From Mesorhizobium sp. J8 (GTDB lineage: Bacteria; Pseudomonadota; Alphaproteobacteria; Rhizobiales; Rhizobiaceae): DNA of 64,000 bases. This document shows, piece by piece, positions 16,284-25,610 of this stretch; the stretch's first letter is position 1; each line of letters starts with the position of its first letter. Location of the stretch: positions 2,542,001-2,606,000 of the forward strand of contig NZ_AP024109.1 in NCBI RefSeq assembly GCF_016591715.1, read 5' to 3'. Made by a program: the position numbers and the translations under genes. The notes beneath the pieces were generated by a model. The model made no database searches, was not told the origin of the DNA, and saw only the letters and a list, made by a program, of their open reading frames with translations.

Positions 16284-17879
16284 ATGGACAAACCGGTGAC
16301 GACCTCGGCGCAGGAAACCGCGCTTGCCACGATCGACAGCATCCAGCCGCTGCTCTCGGCCTGGACGCGCACCATCTTCGATTTCGGCGAGACCGCGTGG
16401 CGCGAGTACCAATCGGCCGCGTGGTATGTCGAGCGGCTGAAGCGCGAGGGCTTCTCGGTCGAGGAAGGCTCGGGCGGCATGCCGACCGCCTTCTGCGCCC
16501 ATTGGACGAATGGCGACGGCCCGGTGATCGGCATGTATGGCGAGTATGACGCCGTGCCCGGCAACTGCCAGGATGCCGCGACGGTGAAACAGCCGCGTCC
16601 CGGTCTAGGCTTCGAGGCCGGCGGCCACACCGATCCGCATTCGGGCCTCGGCATCGGCAGCCTCGGCGGGTTGCTCGCTACCAAGGCGGCAATGCAGGAG
16701 CACGGCATCAAGGGCACGCTGCGCTTCACCGGCGAGCCGGCGGAGAAGGTGAGGGGCTCGAAGCCGATTCATGCCGCCAAGGGCTATTATGACGGCCTTG
16801 CCGGCATGATCTCCTTCCATCCCTTCTACATGCTGCCGCTCTGCAACACCGCGCGCTGGGACACGCATTGCGGCGCCGCCTATTCGATGATCTATCGCTT
16901 CGTGTGCGACGAGCCCGAGAACTGGACCCGCGCGGCAAGCGACGGCGCGCCGATCCCGCAGGCGCACTCCGCGGTCAGGGCGCCCGGCGCCAATGACGCG
17001 CTGATGATGATGTACATGGCCTCCAAGGCGTTGCGCGATTCCATGCTGACGCATCAGGGCGGCTGGTCGATCAGCGAAGCGATCCTCACGGCAGGCCAGG
17101 CGACCGCCGACAATTTGCCGGCCGGTCTGGCCGAGATCCAGTACATGATCCGCGTGCCGACCATTGCAATGGCCGAACAGGTGACAGCAGTGCTCGACCG
17201 CAACGCCGAAGCCGCGGCCAGGATGAGCGGCTGCCGCTACGAGCGCCACTGGGTGTCGAAGTCGCGGCCCGGGCTCGCCAATCACGCCATGGCCGATATT
17301 ACCTATCAGGCACTATCCACTGTTGGCGCGCCGCAATGGAACGAAGAGGCGAGGGCGATCGCCCGCGAGGTCCAGGTCAATGCCGGCGGCGAGGCGACCG
17401 AAAATCCGTTTATCGATGAGCTGGAACAGCTGATTTCGCCGCAAGAGGCCGAAGCGATCTTGCGCCGCGATCTGCCGCCGTCGCAAGTGAATTCCACTTC
17501 CGACGACTACACCGACATGAGCTGGCATGCGCCGACATCGCGTTTCTACATCGCCCGTCCGGCGCTGCGCGCGGCCGGCGGCCACACCTATCCGGCCTGG
17601 GCGATGAATGCGCTGGGCGGCATCCCCGCCACCATCGATCCGATGGTCACCTGCGCCGCCAAGACGGTGGCGCTGACGGCGCTGCGCCTGCTGGAAGATA
17701 AGGCCGCGCGTGACGCCGCCATGGACGAGTTCGTCAGGCGAACCGGCGGAGGGGTCGGCGGCTCGAACTGGATCGCGCCGCTTTGCGACTACGAGCCGCC
17801 GATCAACTTCCGCTGGCCGGAATATGTCACCACGCCGCGCGGGCGCGATTGGTGGATCCCGGCCGCTTCCACAGCATGA
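16284..17879 (+). CDS. M20-family amidohydrolase, AbgB-like
   Basis: 531 residues. The N-terminal half has the IGMYGEYDAVPGNCQ and EAGGHTDPHSGLGIGSLGG blocks of the dinuclear-metal M20 peptidase core; HSAVRAPGANDALMMMYMASKALRDSML marks the dimerisation/lid region of the AbgB branch. SDDYTDMSWHAPTSRFYIA near the C-terminus is the branch-specific segment. AbgB cleaves p-aminobenzoyl-glutamate; relatives cleave other N-acyl amino acids or indole-acetyl conjugates. Here the target is unknown. The next gene begins 32 bases downstream, so they form an operon. Confidence 0.88.
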   Translation: MDKPVTTSAQETALATIDSIQPLLSAWTRTIFDFGETAWREYQSAAWYVERLKREGFSVEEGSGGMPTAFCAHWTNGDGPVIGMYGEYDAVPGNCQDAATVKQPRPGLGFEAGGHTDPHSGLGIGSLGGLLATKAAMQEHGIKGTLRFTGEPAEKVRGSKPIHAAKGYYDGLAGMISFHPFYMLPLCNTARWDTHCGAAYSMIYRFVCDEPENWTRAASDGAPIPQAHSAVRAPGANDALMMMYMASKALRDSMLTHQGGWSISEAILTAGQATADNLPAGLAEIQYMIRVPTIAMAEQVTAVLDRNAEAAARMSGCRYERHWVSKSRPGLANHAMADITYQALSTVGAPQWNEEARAIAREVQVNAGGEATENPFIDELEQLISPQEAEAILRRDLPPSQVNSTSDDYTDMSWHAPTSRFYIARPALRAAGGHTYPAWAMNALGGIPATIDPMVTCAAKTVALTALRLLEDKAARDAAMDEFVRRTGGGVGGSNWIAPLCDYEPPINFRWPEYVTTPRGRDWWIPAASTA

Positions 17880-17911
17880 CCGATCAACAGAACAGTCCAG
17901 AGGAGAACACC

Positions 17912-18844
17912 ATGACCGTCCATGACCGCATCGTCGCCGAGCCGTTCTCGCTGCAGCGCCGCAACCCCAACGGCGGCACCAAGCCGCTGACCGCCTGGGG
18001 CTTCGCCAACGAGACCGATGTGCTGACCGACGTGCTGCTCGGTTCGCCGAACTTCCTGCGGCATCTGTCGACCAGCTCGCTGTCCAGAAAACATCTGCGC
18101 GAGGCGCCCTGCAACATCCAGATCGCCCAGGCGCAGCACAAGGACCTCGTGGCGGCCTACGAGCATTTCGGCGTCAACATCCACTGGCACGAGCCGACGC
18201 CGGAACTGCCGATGCAGGTCTATTCGCGCGATTCCAGCGTCATGACGCCTTACGGCGCCTTCATCACCGCCATGGCCAACTGGTGGCGGCGCGGCGAGAA
18301 CTACGCCGCCATCCGCACCTATGAGAAGCTCGGCATCCCGATCTACGACATGGTGACGGCCGGTACCTTCGAGGGCGGCGACTTCAACGTCATCGAGGAC
18401 GGCGTCGTGCTGATCGGCTGCGGCGGCGCCCGCACCCAGGAAGAGGGCGCCCGCCAGGTGAAGGAATGGTTCGACAAGGAAGGCTGGGAGACGCGGCTCG
18501 CCTTCATCGACGAGTACTATGTCCATATCGATCTGATGGTGGTGCCGATCGCCGAAAAGCTCACCGCCGTCTGCCTCGCTTGCACCGAGCCCGGCATCGT
18601 CGACTGGCTGAAGGGCAAGGGCCACGAGATCATCGACGTGCCCTTCCAGGACACGATGGCGCTCGGCTGCAACTTCATGTCGCTCGGCAAGGACAGGGTG
18701 ATCGCGCCGACCTCCAGCAAGACGCTGATCGGTCAGCTGAAGGCGCGCGGCTTCGAGGTCGCGGCCGTCGACATGAGCGAAATCTCCAAGACTGGCGGCG
18801 GCATCCATTGCATGGCGCAGGCGCTGAAGCGCGTGCCGGCGTAA
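17912..18844 (+). CDS. Amidinotransferase/dimethylargininase-like hydrolase
   Basis: 310 residues from the ATG at 17912, after AGAGGAG. The guanidine-modifying pentein fold is indicated by RDSSVMTPYGAFI, FEGGDFNVIED (substrate carboxylates), YYVHIDLMVVPI (catalytic His) and GGGIHCMAQ, whose Cys300 would be the nucleophile. Dimethylargininases turn methylarginine into citrulline and methylamine; arginine deiminases and amidinotransferases share the fold. The neighbouring amidohydrolase and cation ABC transporter suggest a substrate with both amide and guanidino groups. A strong terminator follows at 18883. Confidence 0.85.
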   Translation: MTVHDRIVAEPFSLQRRNPNGGTKPLTAWGFANETDVLTDVLLGSPNFLRHLSTSSLSRKHLREAPCNIQIAQAQHKDLVAAYEHFGVNIHWHEPTPELPMQVYSRDSSVMTPYGAFITAMANWWRRGENYAAIRTYEKLGIPIYDMVTAGTFEGGDFNVIEDGVVLIGCGGARTQEEGARQVKEWFDKEGWETRLAFIDEYYVHIDLMVVPIAEKLTAVCLACTEPGIVDWLKGKGHEIIDVPFQDTMALGCNFMSLGKDRVIAPTSSKTLIGQLKARGFEVAAVDMSEISKTGGGIHCMAQALKRVPA

Positions 18845-18882
18845 CGGGCTTTCAAAGTCCGAAACCACCGAAGGGGAACACC

Positions 18883-18921
18883 TGTCCTCCTGGCCGTCAG
18901 GCTAGGAGGACATTTCTTTTT
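18883..18921 (+). terminator. Intrinsic terminator of the amidohydrolase operon
   Basis: TGTCCTCCT (18883-18891) pairs with AGGAGGACA (18904-18912) across a 12-base loop, followed by TTTCTTTTT. It closes the amidohydrolase/guanidino hydrolase transcript. Confidence 0.9.
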
Positions 18922-19016
18922 GCAGGCGCGGCATGTCAGGAGACTTCGTTATATCCGTTCCGATCATCCTGGCCCTGCGCTAGGCTTCCGTCAGCCGAAA
19001 CAGGATTGCCGCAAAG

Positions 19017-19739
19017 ATGATCGTCCAGGCCTGCATCAACGGCGCCCGCCCCGCCGATTTCCATCCCGCATTGCCGCTCGATCCTGAGGCCATGGCGCGC
19101 GATGCCGCGGCCTCGATCGCGGCGGGCGCGGCCGAGCTTCATGTGCATGCGCGCGGCGCCGATGGTAGAGAGAGCCTGGCGCCCGAAGCGATGGACAGGA
19201 CGGTCGCGGCGCTGCGCCTCGCCTGTCCGGGCACGCTGATCGGCATCTCCACCGGCGCCTGGATCGAGAAGGACGATCTGCGCACCCTGGTCTCCATCTC
19301 CGGATGGCGCGAACTGCCCGACTATGCCTCGGTCAATCTCAGCGAGACGGCGGCCCCCGTCGTCATGGAAAGCCTGCGCCAGCGCGGCATCGGCATCGAG
19401 GCCGGCCTGGCATCCATCGCCGACGCCGAGCGGCTGGTTAGCCTCGATCACGGCGGCCGGGTGCTGCGCGTACTGATCGAGATTTCCGAGCAGGCGCTGG
19501 ACGAGGCCTTTGCGGTGGCGGACGGCATCGAAAAGGTGCTGGGGCGCGCCGGTATCAGGCGCTCGACCCTACTGCATGGCGAGAACGCCACTGTCTGGCC
19601 ATTTGTCGAGCGCGCGGCGGCAAGGAAGTTGTCGACGCGAGTCGGGCTGGAGGATGGCAAGGAATTGCCGGACGGTAGCGTGGCGGACGGCAACCCGGCG
19701 CTGGTTGCTGCAGCTGTCGGGATTTATCGCGGCGCGTAG
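19017..19739 (+). CDS. BKACE-family beta-keto acid cleavage enzyme (DUF849)
   Basis: 240 residues, short for a family usually about 270-310. IVQACINGARPADFHPALPLDPEAMARDA, AELHVHARGADG (zinc-binding His-x-His) and the later SVNLSE and HGENATVWPFVE blocks are family features. BKACE enzymes condense a beta-keto acid with acetyl-CoA to give a CoA ester and acetoacetate; Kce acts in lysine fermentation. The more common HVHPR motif reads HVHAR here. It lies after the operon terminator, so it has its own promoter, but proximity suggests a shared pathway. Confidence 0.82.
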   Translation: MIVQACINGARPADFHPALPLDPEAMARDAAASIAAGAAELHVHARGADGRESLAPEAMDRTVAALRLACPGTLIGISTGAWIEKDDLRTLVSISGWRELPDYASVNLSETAAPVVMESLRQRGIGIEAGLASIADAERLVSLDHGGRVLRVLIEISEQALDEAFAVADGIEKVLGRAGIRRSTLLHGENATVWPFVERAAARKLSTRVGLEDGKELPDGSVADGNPALVAAAVGIYRGA

Positions 19740-19785
19740 CAACAGCCAATCTCCCCCGCAACGAGGGAGATCAGCAGTTCCAGCT

Positions 19786-20844
19786 TCACTGCGTATCCGC
19801 GTTGGCCCTCAACTCGGCGCGTTTCTCGTCCGACACCACCGCAAGGTCCAGAACCTTCTGCAACCCCGCCGCGTGGCGGAAGGTCGGCTCGGTTTGCGCG
19901 CCGCTCTTCACCGCCTCGACGAAGCGCTGGTAATTGGTCGGCACGGAGCCTGCGTCGAGTTCCTCCCATTTGGCGTTCTCGACATTGCCGCCGATACAAG
20001 CCTTTAGCATCGAGCCGTCGAGATTGTGCACCACTTCGACGGCGCCCTTGTCGCCATGGATGCGCAAGCGCAGTTCGTTGATATGGCCGGTGGCCCAGCG
20101 GCTGGCATGCACCACGCCGAAGGCGCCGTTGGCGAAGTCGAGCGTCATGGCGAAACTGTCATTGGCATCGAGCTGGTATTCGCCGATGCGGTTGCCCGGC
20201 GCCTTGTCGAAGGCGCGCAGCCGGCAGAACACATGGTCAACGTCGAGCGCCGCGCCATAGCTGGCGAAATCGAGGATGTGGATGCCGACATCGCCGAGCA
20301 CGCCGTTGGAGCCATGGCCGCGCGACAGCCGCCACAGCCATTTCGGATCCGTGCGCCAGTCGCCCCAGAATTTCGACACCAGCCAGCTCTGCAGGTAGGA
20401 CGCCTCGACATGACGCACCGTGCCGATCTCGCCGGCCTGCACCATCTGGCGCGCCTTCTGCAGCGCGGCGACATTGCGATAGGTGAGGTTGACCATGTTG
20501 ACGACGCCGGCGGCTTCAGCCGCATCGGCCATCTCGCTGGCTTTGCCGAAATTTTCAGCTAGCGGCTTCTCGCACAGCACCGGCTTGCCGGCGGCGACCA
20601 GCGCCATGGTGGTCGGATGGTGGATGCGGTCCGGCGTGACATTGGCGACCGCGTCGAAATCGCCCCAGTCGAGCGCCGCCTCCAGCGAGGTGAAGCGCTT
20701 CGGGATCTTGTAGGCGTCGGCATATTCGCCGACGCGGGCCGGATCGACATCGACCGCACCGACGATGTCAACGCCCTCGATGGCGCCGAAGCGGCGGGCA
20801 TGTTCCTGCGCCATCCACCCGGTGCCCAGTATCAAAAGCCGCAT
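19786..20844 (-). CDS. Gfo/Idh/MocA-family oxidoreductase, ThuB-like
   Basis: 352 residues from the ATG at 20844, set by GGAGGGAGCAAAAG. The N-terminal Rossmann fold (LLILGTGWMAQEHARRF) binds NAD(P); VLCEKPLAEN holds the EKP motif with the catalytic Lys; the C-terminal sheet domain follows. The gene lies directly downstream of a thuA-like gene. In Sinorhizobium, ThuA and ThuB convert trehalose to 3-keto-trehalose; assigning thuB here rests on synteny with thuA. No Thu transporter genes are nearby. Confidence 0.78.
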   Translation of the reverse strand: MRLLILGTGWMAQEHARRFGAIEGVDIVGAVDVDPARVGEYADAYKIPKRFTSLEAALDWGDFDAVANVTPDRIHHPTTMALVAAGKPVLCEKPLAENFGKASEMADAAEAAGVVNMVNLTYRNVAALQKARQMVQAGEIGTVRHVEASYLQSWLVSKFWGDWRTDPKWLWRLSRGHGSNGVLGDVGIHILDFASYGAALDVDHVFCRLRAFDKAPGNRIGEYQLDANDSFAMTLDFANGAFGVVHASRWATGHINELRLRIHGDKGAVEVVHNLDGSMLKACIGGNVENAKWEELDAGSVPTNYQRFVEAVKSGAQTEPTFRHAAGLQKVLDLAVVSDEKRAELRANADTQ

Positions 20845-20947
20845 CTTTTGCTCCCTCCGAGCGGTTTGGTTCGATTCAATCATGAGATGCGACTGTGACC
20901 CAGGCGCTGTGTCCGCGCAATCCCGGGCGAAGCGGGGAGGCGCCTTT

Positions 20948-21733
20948 TTAACGGAAGCCGGCCTCGCCATGCGCATGCAGCTTGGGCCCGCGCTCCTCGA
21001 TCGGCTCCAGCGCCTTCTCGACCGGCACGTTCGGCGCATCGAGAATGGCGGGCTTCGAGCCTTGCGGGTTGTGCGCCCACTTCACCGCGTTGCGCAGTAC
21101 TTTCTGGACTGTCGCATCGTGATAGGTCGGATAGGTCTCGTGTCCGGGGCGGAAGTAGAAGACATTGCCGGCCCCGCGCCGGTAGGTCAGGCCCGAGCGG
21201 AACACCTCGCCACCCTGAAACCATGAGATGAAGACGGTTTCGAGCGGCTCCGGCACGGCGAACTGCTCGCCATACATCTCCTCGTTTTCGAGTTCGAAGA
21301 ACTCGCCGACGCCTTCGGCGATCGGATGGCTGGTGCTCGTCACCCACAGCCGCTCGCGCTCGCCGGCCTCGCGCCATTTCAGCGTGCAGGGCGTGCCCAT
21401 CAGCCGCTTGAAGACCTTCGAGAAGTGCCCGGAATGGAGCACGATCAGCCCCATGCCTTCCCAGACGCGCCTTGCAACACGCTCGACCACCTCGTCGGCG
21501 ACCGCGCCATGGTCCTTGTGGCCCCACCAGACGAGCACGTCGGTCTCGGCGAGGCGGGCTTCCGGCAGGCCGTGCTCCGGCTGCTCCAGCGTGGCCGTTG
21601 AGGCGGAGATCGCCTTGTCCGCATTCAGCGCCTTGGCGATGGTCGCGTGCATGCCTTCCGGATAGATGCCGGCCACCACCTCATTGGTCCGCTCATGGAT
21701 GTTCTCGCCCCAGACGACAGCGCGAATTGTCAT
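20948..21733 (-). CDS. thuA: ThuA-like trehalose utilisation protein
   Basis: 261 residues from the ATG at 21733. The start [25 protein letters not shown], then [39 protein letters not shown] and [12 protein letters not shown] are the classic ThuA pattern in a glutamine-amidotransferase-like fold. ThuA acts in oxidative catabolism of trehalose and related disaccharides in Sinorhizobium. A ThuB-like dehydrogenase follows 103 bp downstream. The symbol is supported by sequence pattern; substrate specificity is not proven. Confidence 0.85.
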   Translation of the reverse strand: MTIRAVVWGENIHERTNEVVAGIYPEGMHATIAKALNADKAISASTATLEQPEHGLPEARLAETDVLVWWGHKDHGAVADEVVERVARRVWEGMGLIVLHSGHFSKVFKRLMGTPCTLKWREAGERERLWVTSTSHPIAEGVGEFFELENEEMYGEQFAVPEPLETVFISWFQGGEVFRSGLTYRRGAGNVFYFRPGHETYPTYHDATVQKVLRNAVKWAHNPQGSKPAILDAPNVPVEKALEPIEERGPKLHAHGEAGFR

Positions 21734-21883
21734 GAATTGCCTCGTGAGTGATTGGGAGCCGCCCCGCGTCATAGATAGCGCCTTCGCCCGGTATTGAAAG
21801 CGTTTTTGGAGAGCTTGGTTTCTTTAGCGCGGTGTGAAGAAAGGGACTGAAGAGAGCGGCGCAACACCATACCCGCCCAACCC

Positions 21884-23128
21884 TCAGTTCTCTTCACCCA
21901 TCCTCTCCATCAGCCATCTCGCTGCGGCTTCGGCGCCATCGGCGCGGATATCGCCGGCCACTTCTCGGGCACGAAGCCCGACCTTTGGCGCCAGCGCCAC
22001 CTCCAGCGCCGCCGACAACGACTCCGCCGTCGGCACCGGGCCGTCAAGCGCCGCGCCGATACCGAGCTCTGCCACCCGTCGGGCCCAGTAAGGCTGGTCG
22101 CCGATTTGCGGCACGATTACCTGCGGCGTTCCCGTCCGCGCGGCGGCGGCCGTGGTGCCGGCGCCGCCATGATGGATGACTGCGGCGACGCGGCCGAACA
22201 GTGCCTGCTGGTTGACCTCGCCGACGGCGAAGCAATCGTCGCCGTCGTCGACGGGGGCCAACTCGGCCCAGCCCTGCGCGAGCACTGTGCGGAGGCCCTT
22301 GGCGCGGATCGCGTTGACGGCCGCGCGGCCGGCTTCGCTCGCGACCGATATCGAGCCGAAGCCGACATAGACCGGCGGCGGGCCTGCATTGAGGAAAGCT
22401 TCCAGCCCGTCGGGGAGGGGCCGTTCATCCGGCAGGATGAAGGCGCCGGTCTGCACGGCGTCGATCAGGTCCGAGGGCAGCCATGGCCCCAGCGTCGGAT
22501 CGCAGGCGAGCAGGACGGGGTTGCCGTAGACATAGTCCCGGACATTCTGTACCGGGGGCAGCCCGAGCGACACGCGGTGGCCGTTGATCGCCTCGCCGAA
22601 AAGGGCGTTCTTGGTCCGGATGTCGATGTCCCACAATAGCCGGTTGTCGGTCACGCCTGCCGGCAGCGGGTGGCTTGGATATTCATGCGGCCGGTTGTGC
22701 GGCGAGGGCAGCCAGATCGGGCAGAACGTGCCGAGCATGTAACATATGCCGCGCTGCTCCGCGACGAGTCGCGCGGCGGCGCAGGACGGGAATAGGCCGA
22801 ACGCCACCACCGCGTCGCAGCCTTCGGCAGCCGCGCTCAGCGCCTCATATTGGCTGGCGACGATCGCGGCGGCCTGGCCGGAAATGAGCCTGGCTCGGTC
22901 CTCGGGCGAGGCCGACCGCGACCGGTTGATCATTTCCTTCGCCCATTCGCGCACCGGCGCGAAGGCCGGCGTCAGCGGCAAGCCGGCGCGGGCCAGAAGG
23001 GCGGCAAATTCCCCGTCGGCCGGCGCGCTCACTCTGGCCTCGACGCCATGCGCCTGCAAAGCCGCGCCAAGCGCCGCCAGCGGCTCCACGTCGCCGCGCG
23101 AGCCGTAAGTCGATAACAAGATCCGCAT
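21884..23128 (-). CDS. GT1-family (MGT-type) glycosyltransferase
   Basis: 414 residues from the ATG at 23128 (MRILLSTYGSRGDVEPLAALGAAL). The N-terminal acceptor domain is followed by the donor-site block VYVGFGSIS and VAAVIHHGGAGTTAAAARTGTPQVIVPQIGDQPYWARRV, the PSPG-like signature of GT1 enzymes that use UDP- or dTDP-sugars. The closest-known relatives glycosylate sterols, macrolides or glycolipids (flavonoid-type specificity is also possible). It is monocistronic; the acceptor is unknown. Confidence 0.87.
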   Translation of the reverse strand: MRILLSTYGSRGDVEPLAALGAALQAHGVEARVSAPADGEFAALLARAGLPLTPAFAPVREWAKEMINRSRSASPEDRARLISGQAAAIVASQYEALSAAAEGCDAVVAFGLFPSCAAARLVAEQRGICYMLGTFCPIWLPSPHNRPHEYPSHPLPAGVTDNRLLWDIDIRTKNALFGEAINGHRVSLGLPPVQNVRDYVYGNPVLLACDPTLGPWLPSDLIDAVQTGAFILPDERPLPDGLEAFLNAGPPPVYVGFGSISVASEAGRAAVNAIRAKGLRTVLAQGWAELAPVDDGDDCFAVGEVNQQALFGRVAAVIHHGGAGTTAAAARTGTPQVIVPQIGDQPYWARRVAELGIGAALDGPVPTAESLSAALEVALAPKVGLRAREVAGDIRADGAEAAARWLMERMGEEN

Positions 23129-23340
23129 TCCATGCTCCGTCGTCGTTTTTCGGAGCGGCGTTGATACGCCACGGCCTGGGGCTTGCCGCAAGCCCGGGCT
23201 GCGCCATATCTACATCCTGGGAAAGGTCGTTATCGCTTCCTCGGGTGAGAGGTCGCGACGGTTGCCATGGTTTGAAACGGCGACGGCAAACGCCCGAGCG
23301 CCTCTTGGCTACCAGGCCTTCCGATCAGCAAGTGGGGATC

Positions 23341-23368
23341 GATAAAAGCCGGCGACCCGTTCGCCGGC
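23341..23368 (-). terminator. Intrinsic terminator after the DUF2778 gene
   Basis: On the minus strand GCCGGCGA pairs with TCGCCGGC across a 5-base loop and is followed by TTTTATC. It lies immediately 3' of the DUF2778 coding sequence. Confidence 0.8.
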
Positions 23369-23378
23369 CGGTGAGGGT

Positions 23379-24983
23379 TTAACCTTGGCGGCCTTCCTGG
23401 GCGACCTGGGTGGGGGACCTTGTAAGCCGCGGGACGACGACAAGGCGCTTGATCTTGCCCTTTTTGTAGGCGGCAAGGAAGCGGTGATAGTCCTTGAAGA
23501 CGACGCAGCCATTCGACTCGGCCCGACCGCCGCGCAGCATATAGGTGTGCGCAAGCAGGCCGTTGCGGCCATATTTGTTCCGGCCGCTGGTCGGCGTCAG
23601 GCGTATCGCCTCGACGCCGTGAAAGCGCGATTCTCGGATCGACAGATTGTAGGTGTCGGGCGGCGTCGGGCCGACATTCTTGCGGTCGACGAAACGCGGC
23701 TGGTCAACCATCGAACCCAGGCCCGAATGGGCCTCCAGCCTCGAGCCGTCGGGCATGTAGACGGTTCTCGCCGAGATATCGTATACGGCGACGCCATTCC
23801 CCGTGGAGGGACCGTTGAAAAGATTGCGGAAGGCGCTGCCCAGGCCGCCGCTCTCCGGCGTATCGGGCTTGGCATAGGCGAGCATCTCGGATGCCTGCGC
23901 CTTGCGCCTGCCCGGCTTGGACTCGGCAACCATAGGCTTCGAGCCCGCCACACCTGGCAGAGCCTGGTCGCCGCTTCTCGGGGAGGTCGCCGTCGGCCAG
24001 CCTTGAGCGGTGTCGGCGGCCGTTGGCTGCGGCTTGGCCTTGGCGGCCTGCGGCTTGGCGGTCTCGGGTTTCTGCGGCTTGGCCGCGCTCTGTTCGGGCG
24101 CCTCGGTGGCGCGCTGGAGCGTGGTGCGCGGGCGAAGGCCGGGCACGGCGATCGTGTCGGGCAGATCGTCTTGCGGCGGCAGCGAGGCAACCTGATACGT
24201 GCCGTCCTGGCCGTTGTCCGGCTTGCCCGCCGGGGCGTCGCTGTTTTGCAGCGCGACGGCGGTCGGAACGTCAGCCGTCTCCGCCGGCGATATGTTGGCG
24301 AGTGCGAGCGCCAGCTCGGAAGCGCCGGCGATTTGGGCTGGCTGCGAACCGAACCGCTCTTCCGCGGGGGCGCCCGGCAACGCGCCGCCGAAGCGGCTCG
24401 CGGAAGGCAGGCTGGCGAGCATGAACGGCGCCTTCTCGGCACGTGCAAAGGCCTCGGCAAGCTTTTGCGGCGAAAGCGCCGCGCGCTTCACCACGCCGTC
24501 GAAACGATCGGCGGCTCCGGCGGCCGAAGCCAGCACGACCTTTTCCTGCGCGACGCTGTCGGGCGCCGGCAGCTTGAGGCGCGCCATTTTGCCGTCGCGG
24601 CCTTCATTCTTCAGCTTTTCAAGAGCTTGGCCGTTATGCCTGAAGCTTGTCGCGAGGCTGAAGCAGCCGGTGTCGCAGCCGCCGATGAGCGAGCCTGCCT
24701 TGTAGCCGCCCTTGCCGACAAGGCGCGGCGCCCAGGCATTGGCAATCTGCCGGCGCTGGTCGCCAAGCGCGATGTTGCGCGGCGAAAGCAGGCCTTGCGG
24801 CAACCCATTGGAAGCGGCGGTCAGCGAGGTGCTCACCGAATAGAGCCCGGCCAGCGTGGCGAAGGACCACAGGGCGAGGGCGGCGCCGACAGCAGGCACC
24901 ACGACCCAACGATGACCAGACTTTTTCGAAGTTACCCCCCCACGAGGAGTGTCACCCCGGTTTTTCAAACGCAAAAACGCCAT
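23379..24983 (-). CDS. DUF2778 (Tlde1-like) domain protein with membrane anchor
   Basis: 534 residues from the ATG at 24983 (24954-25004 alternatives exist). An N-terminal membrane helix (VVVPAVGAALALWSFATLAGLY) is followed by about 330 residues of low-complexity Ala/Pro/Lys-rich linker. The C-terminal DUF2778 domain contains SGLGSMVDQPRFVDRKNVGPTPPDTYNL, RFHGVEAIRLTP and the catalytic-like RGGRAESNGCVVFKDYHRFL. Tlde1 proteins are L,D-transpeptidase-type peptidoglycan enzymes, known as T6SS effectors, but rhizobial anchored versions without a T6SS probably act on the cell's own wall. A terminator follows at 23341. Confidence 0.82.
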   Translation of the reverse strand: MAFLRLKNRGDTPRGGVTSKKSGHRWVVVPAVGAALALWSFATLAGLYSVSTSLTAASNGLPQGLLSPRNIALGDQRRQIANAWAPRLVGKGGYKAGSLIGGCDTGCFSLATSFRHNGQALEKLKNEGRDGKMARLKLPAPDSVAQEKVVLASAAGAADRFDGVVKRAALSPQKLAEAFARAEKAPFMLASLPSASRFGGALPGAPAEERFGSQPAQIAGASELALALANISPAETADVPTAVALQNSDAPAGKPDNGQDGTYQVASLPPQDDLPDTIAVPGLRPRTTLQRATEAPEQSAAKPQKPETAKPQAAKAKPQPTAADTAQGWPTATSPRSGDQALPGVAGSKPMVAESKPGRRKAQASEMLAYAKPDTPESGGLGSAFRNLFNGPSTGNGVAVYDISARTVYMPDGSRLEAHSGLGSMVDQPRFVDRKNVGPTPPDTYNLSIRESRFHGVEAIRLTPTSGRNKYGRNGLLAHTYMLRGGRAESNGCVVFKDYHRFLAAYKKGKIKRLVVVPRLTRSPTQVAQEGRQG

Positions 24984-25610
24984 ACGACCACTCTCAATCG
25001 GCATGCCGGTTTGCGGACCTGGCACCCGTCACGATCACAGTTCGCCGGTGCCCCCTGCACCTTCACGCGTCTGTTGCCGATTGATTCAAAAGATGGACAA
25101 AGATGGTTAACCAATCCCTCCACCAATCGCCGATTTGGCGACGGTCCATACGAAAAAAGAGCCCTCCATGGTCTTCGCCACGGTAAAAATGCTCTCCCTC
25201 ACCCGCTTTGCTGCCCGTTTTTCCGGCATCTGTCAAGAAACCGTGAACACCGGAACCGCAACATCTTCAGCCGCCTAGAGGCGGATTTGGGTCAAAATGC
25301 GACCGGACGCCAGGCAGTGGAACAAGCCAACCAACAATGCAGTGGGCCAGCCGGCAGACCCGGCAGTGGGCCTTGCGCCTCAGCGATCACCCCAAAAAAA
25401 GTCATCTGCACCGGAGGGCAGAAGCGACGGAACGAGGGGAATTCATGCATTGCGGAGCTTTGTCGCCGAGGTGTGAAATTGCTTCTGGCAGGCGGCCGCG
25501 ACCGCGCTGGTGCCTTCAGCGCGTTTTGTCCGGTCCATCGGCGACACCGGCGCGCACGCCGCATGCTACCACGACACGGAACTGATCCATCGCGAGTTGG
25601 TGGCGCAGGC
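24984..25610. other. 627-bp intergenic region
   Basis: The stretch lies between the divergent-looking 5' end of the DUF2778 gene and the 3' end of the FAD reductase gene. It has mixed composition, with an AT-richer part around 25070-25230 where the DUF2778 promoter should lie. Frames on either strand (for example 25292-25636) have shadow-like composition and no ribosome-binding site. No RNA gene was recognised. Confidence 0.4.
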
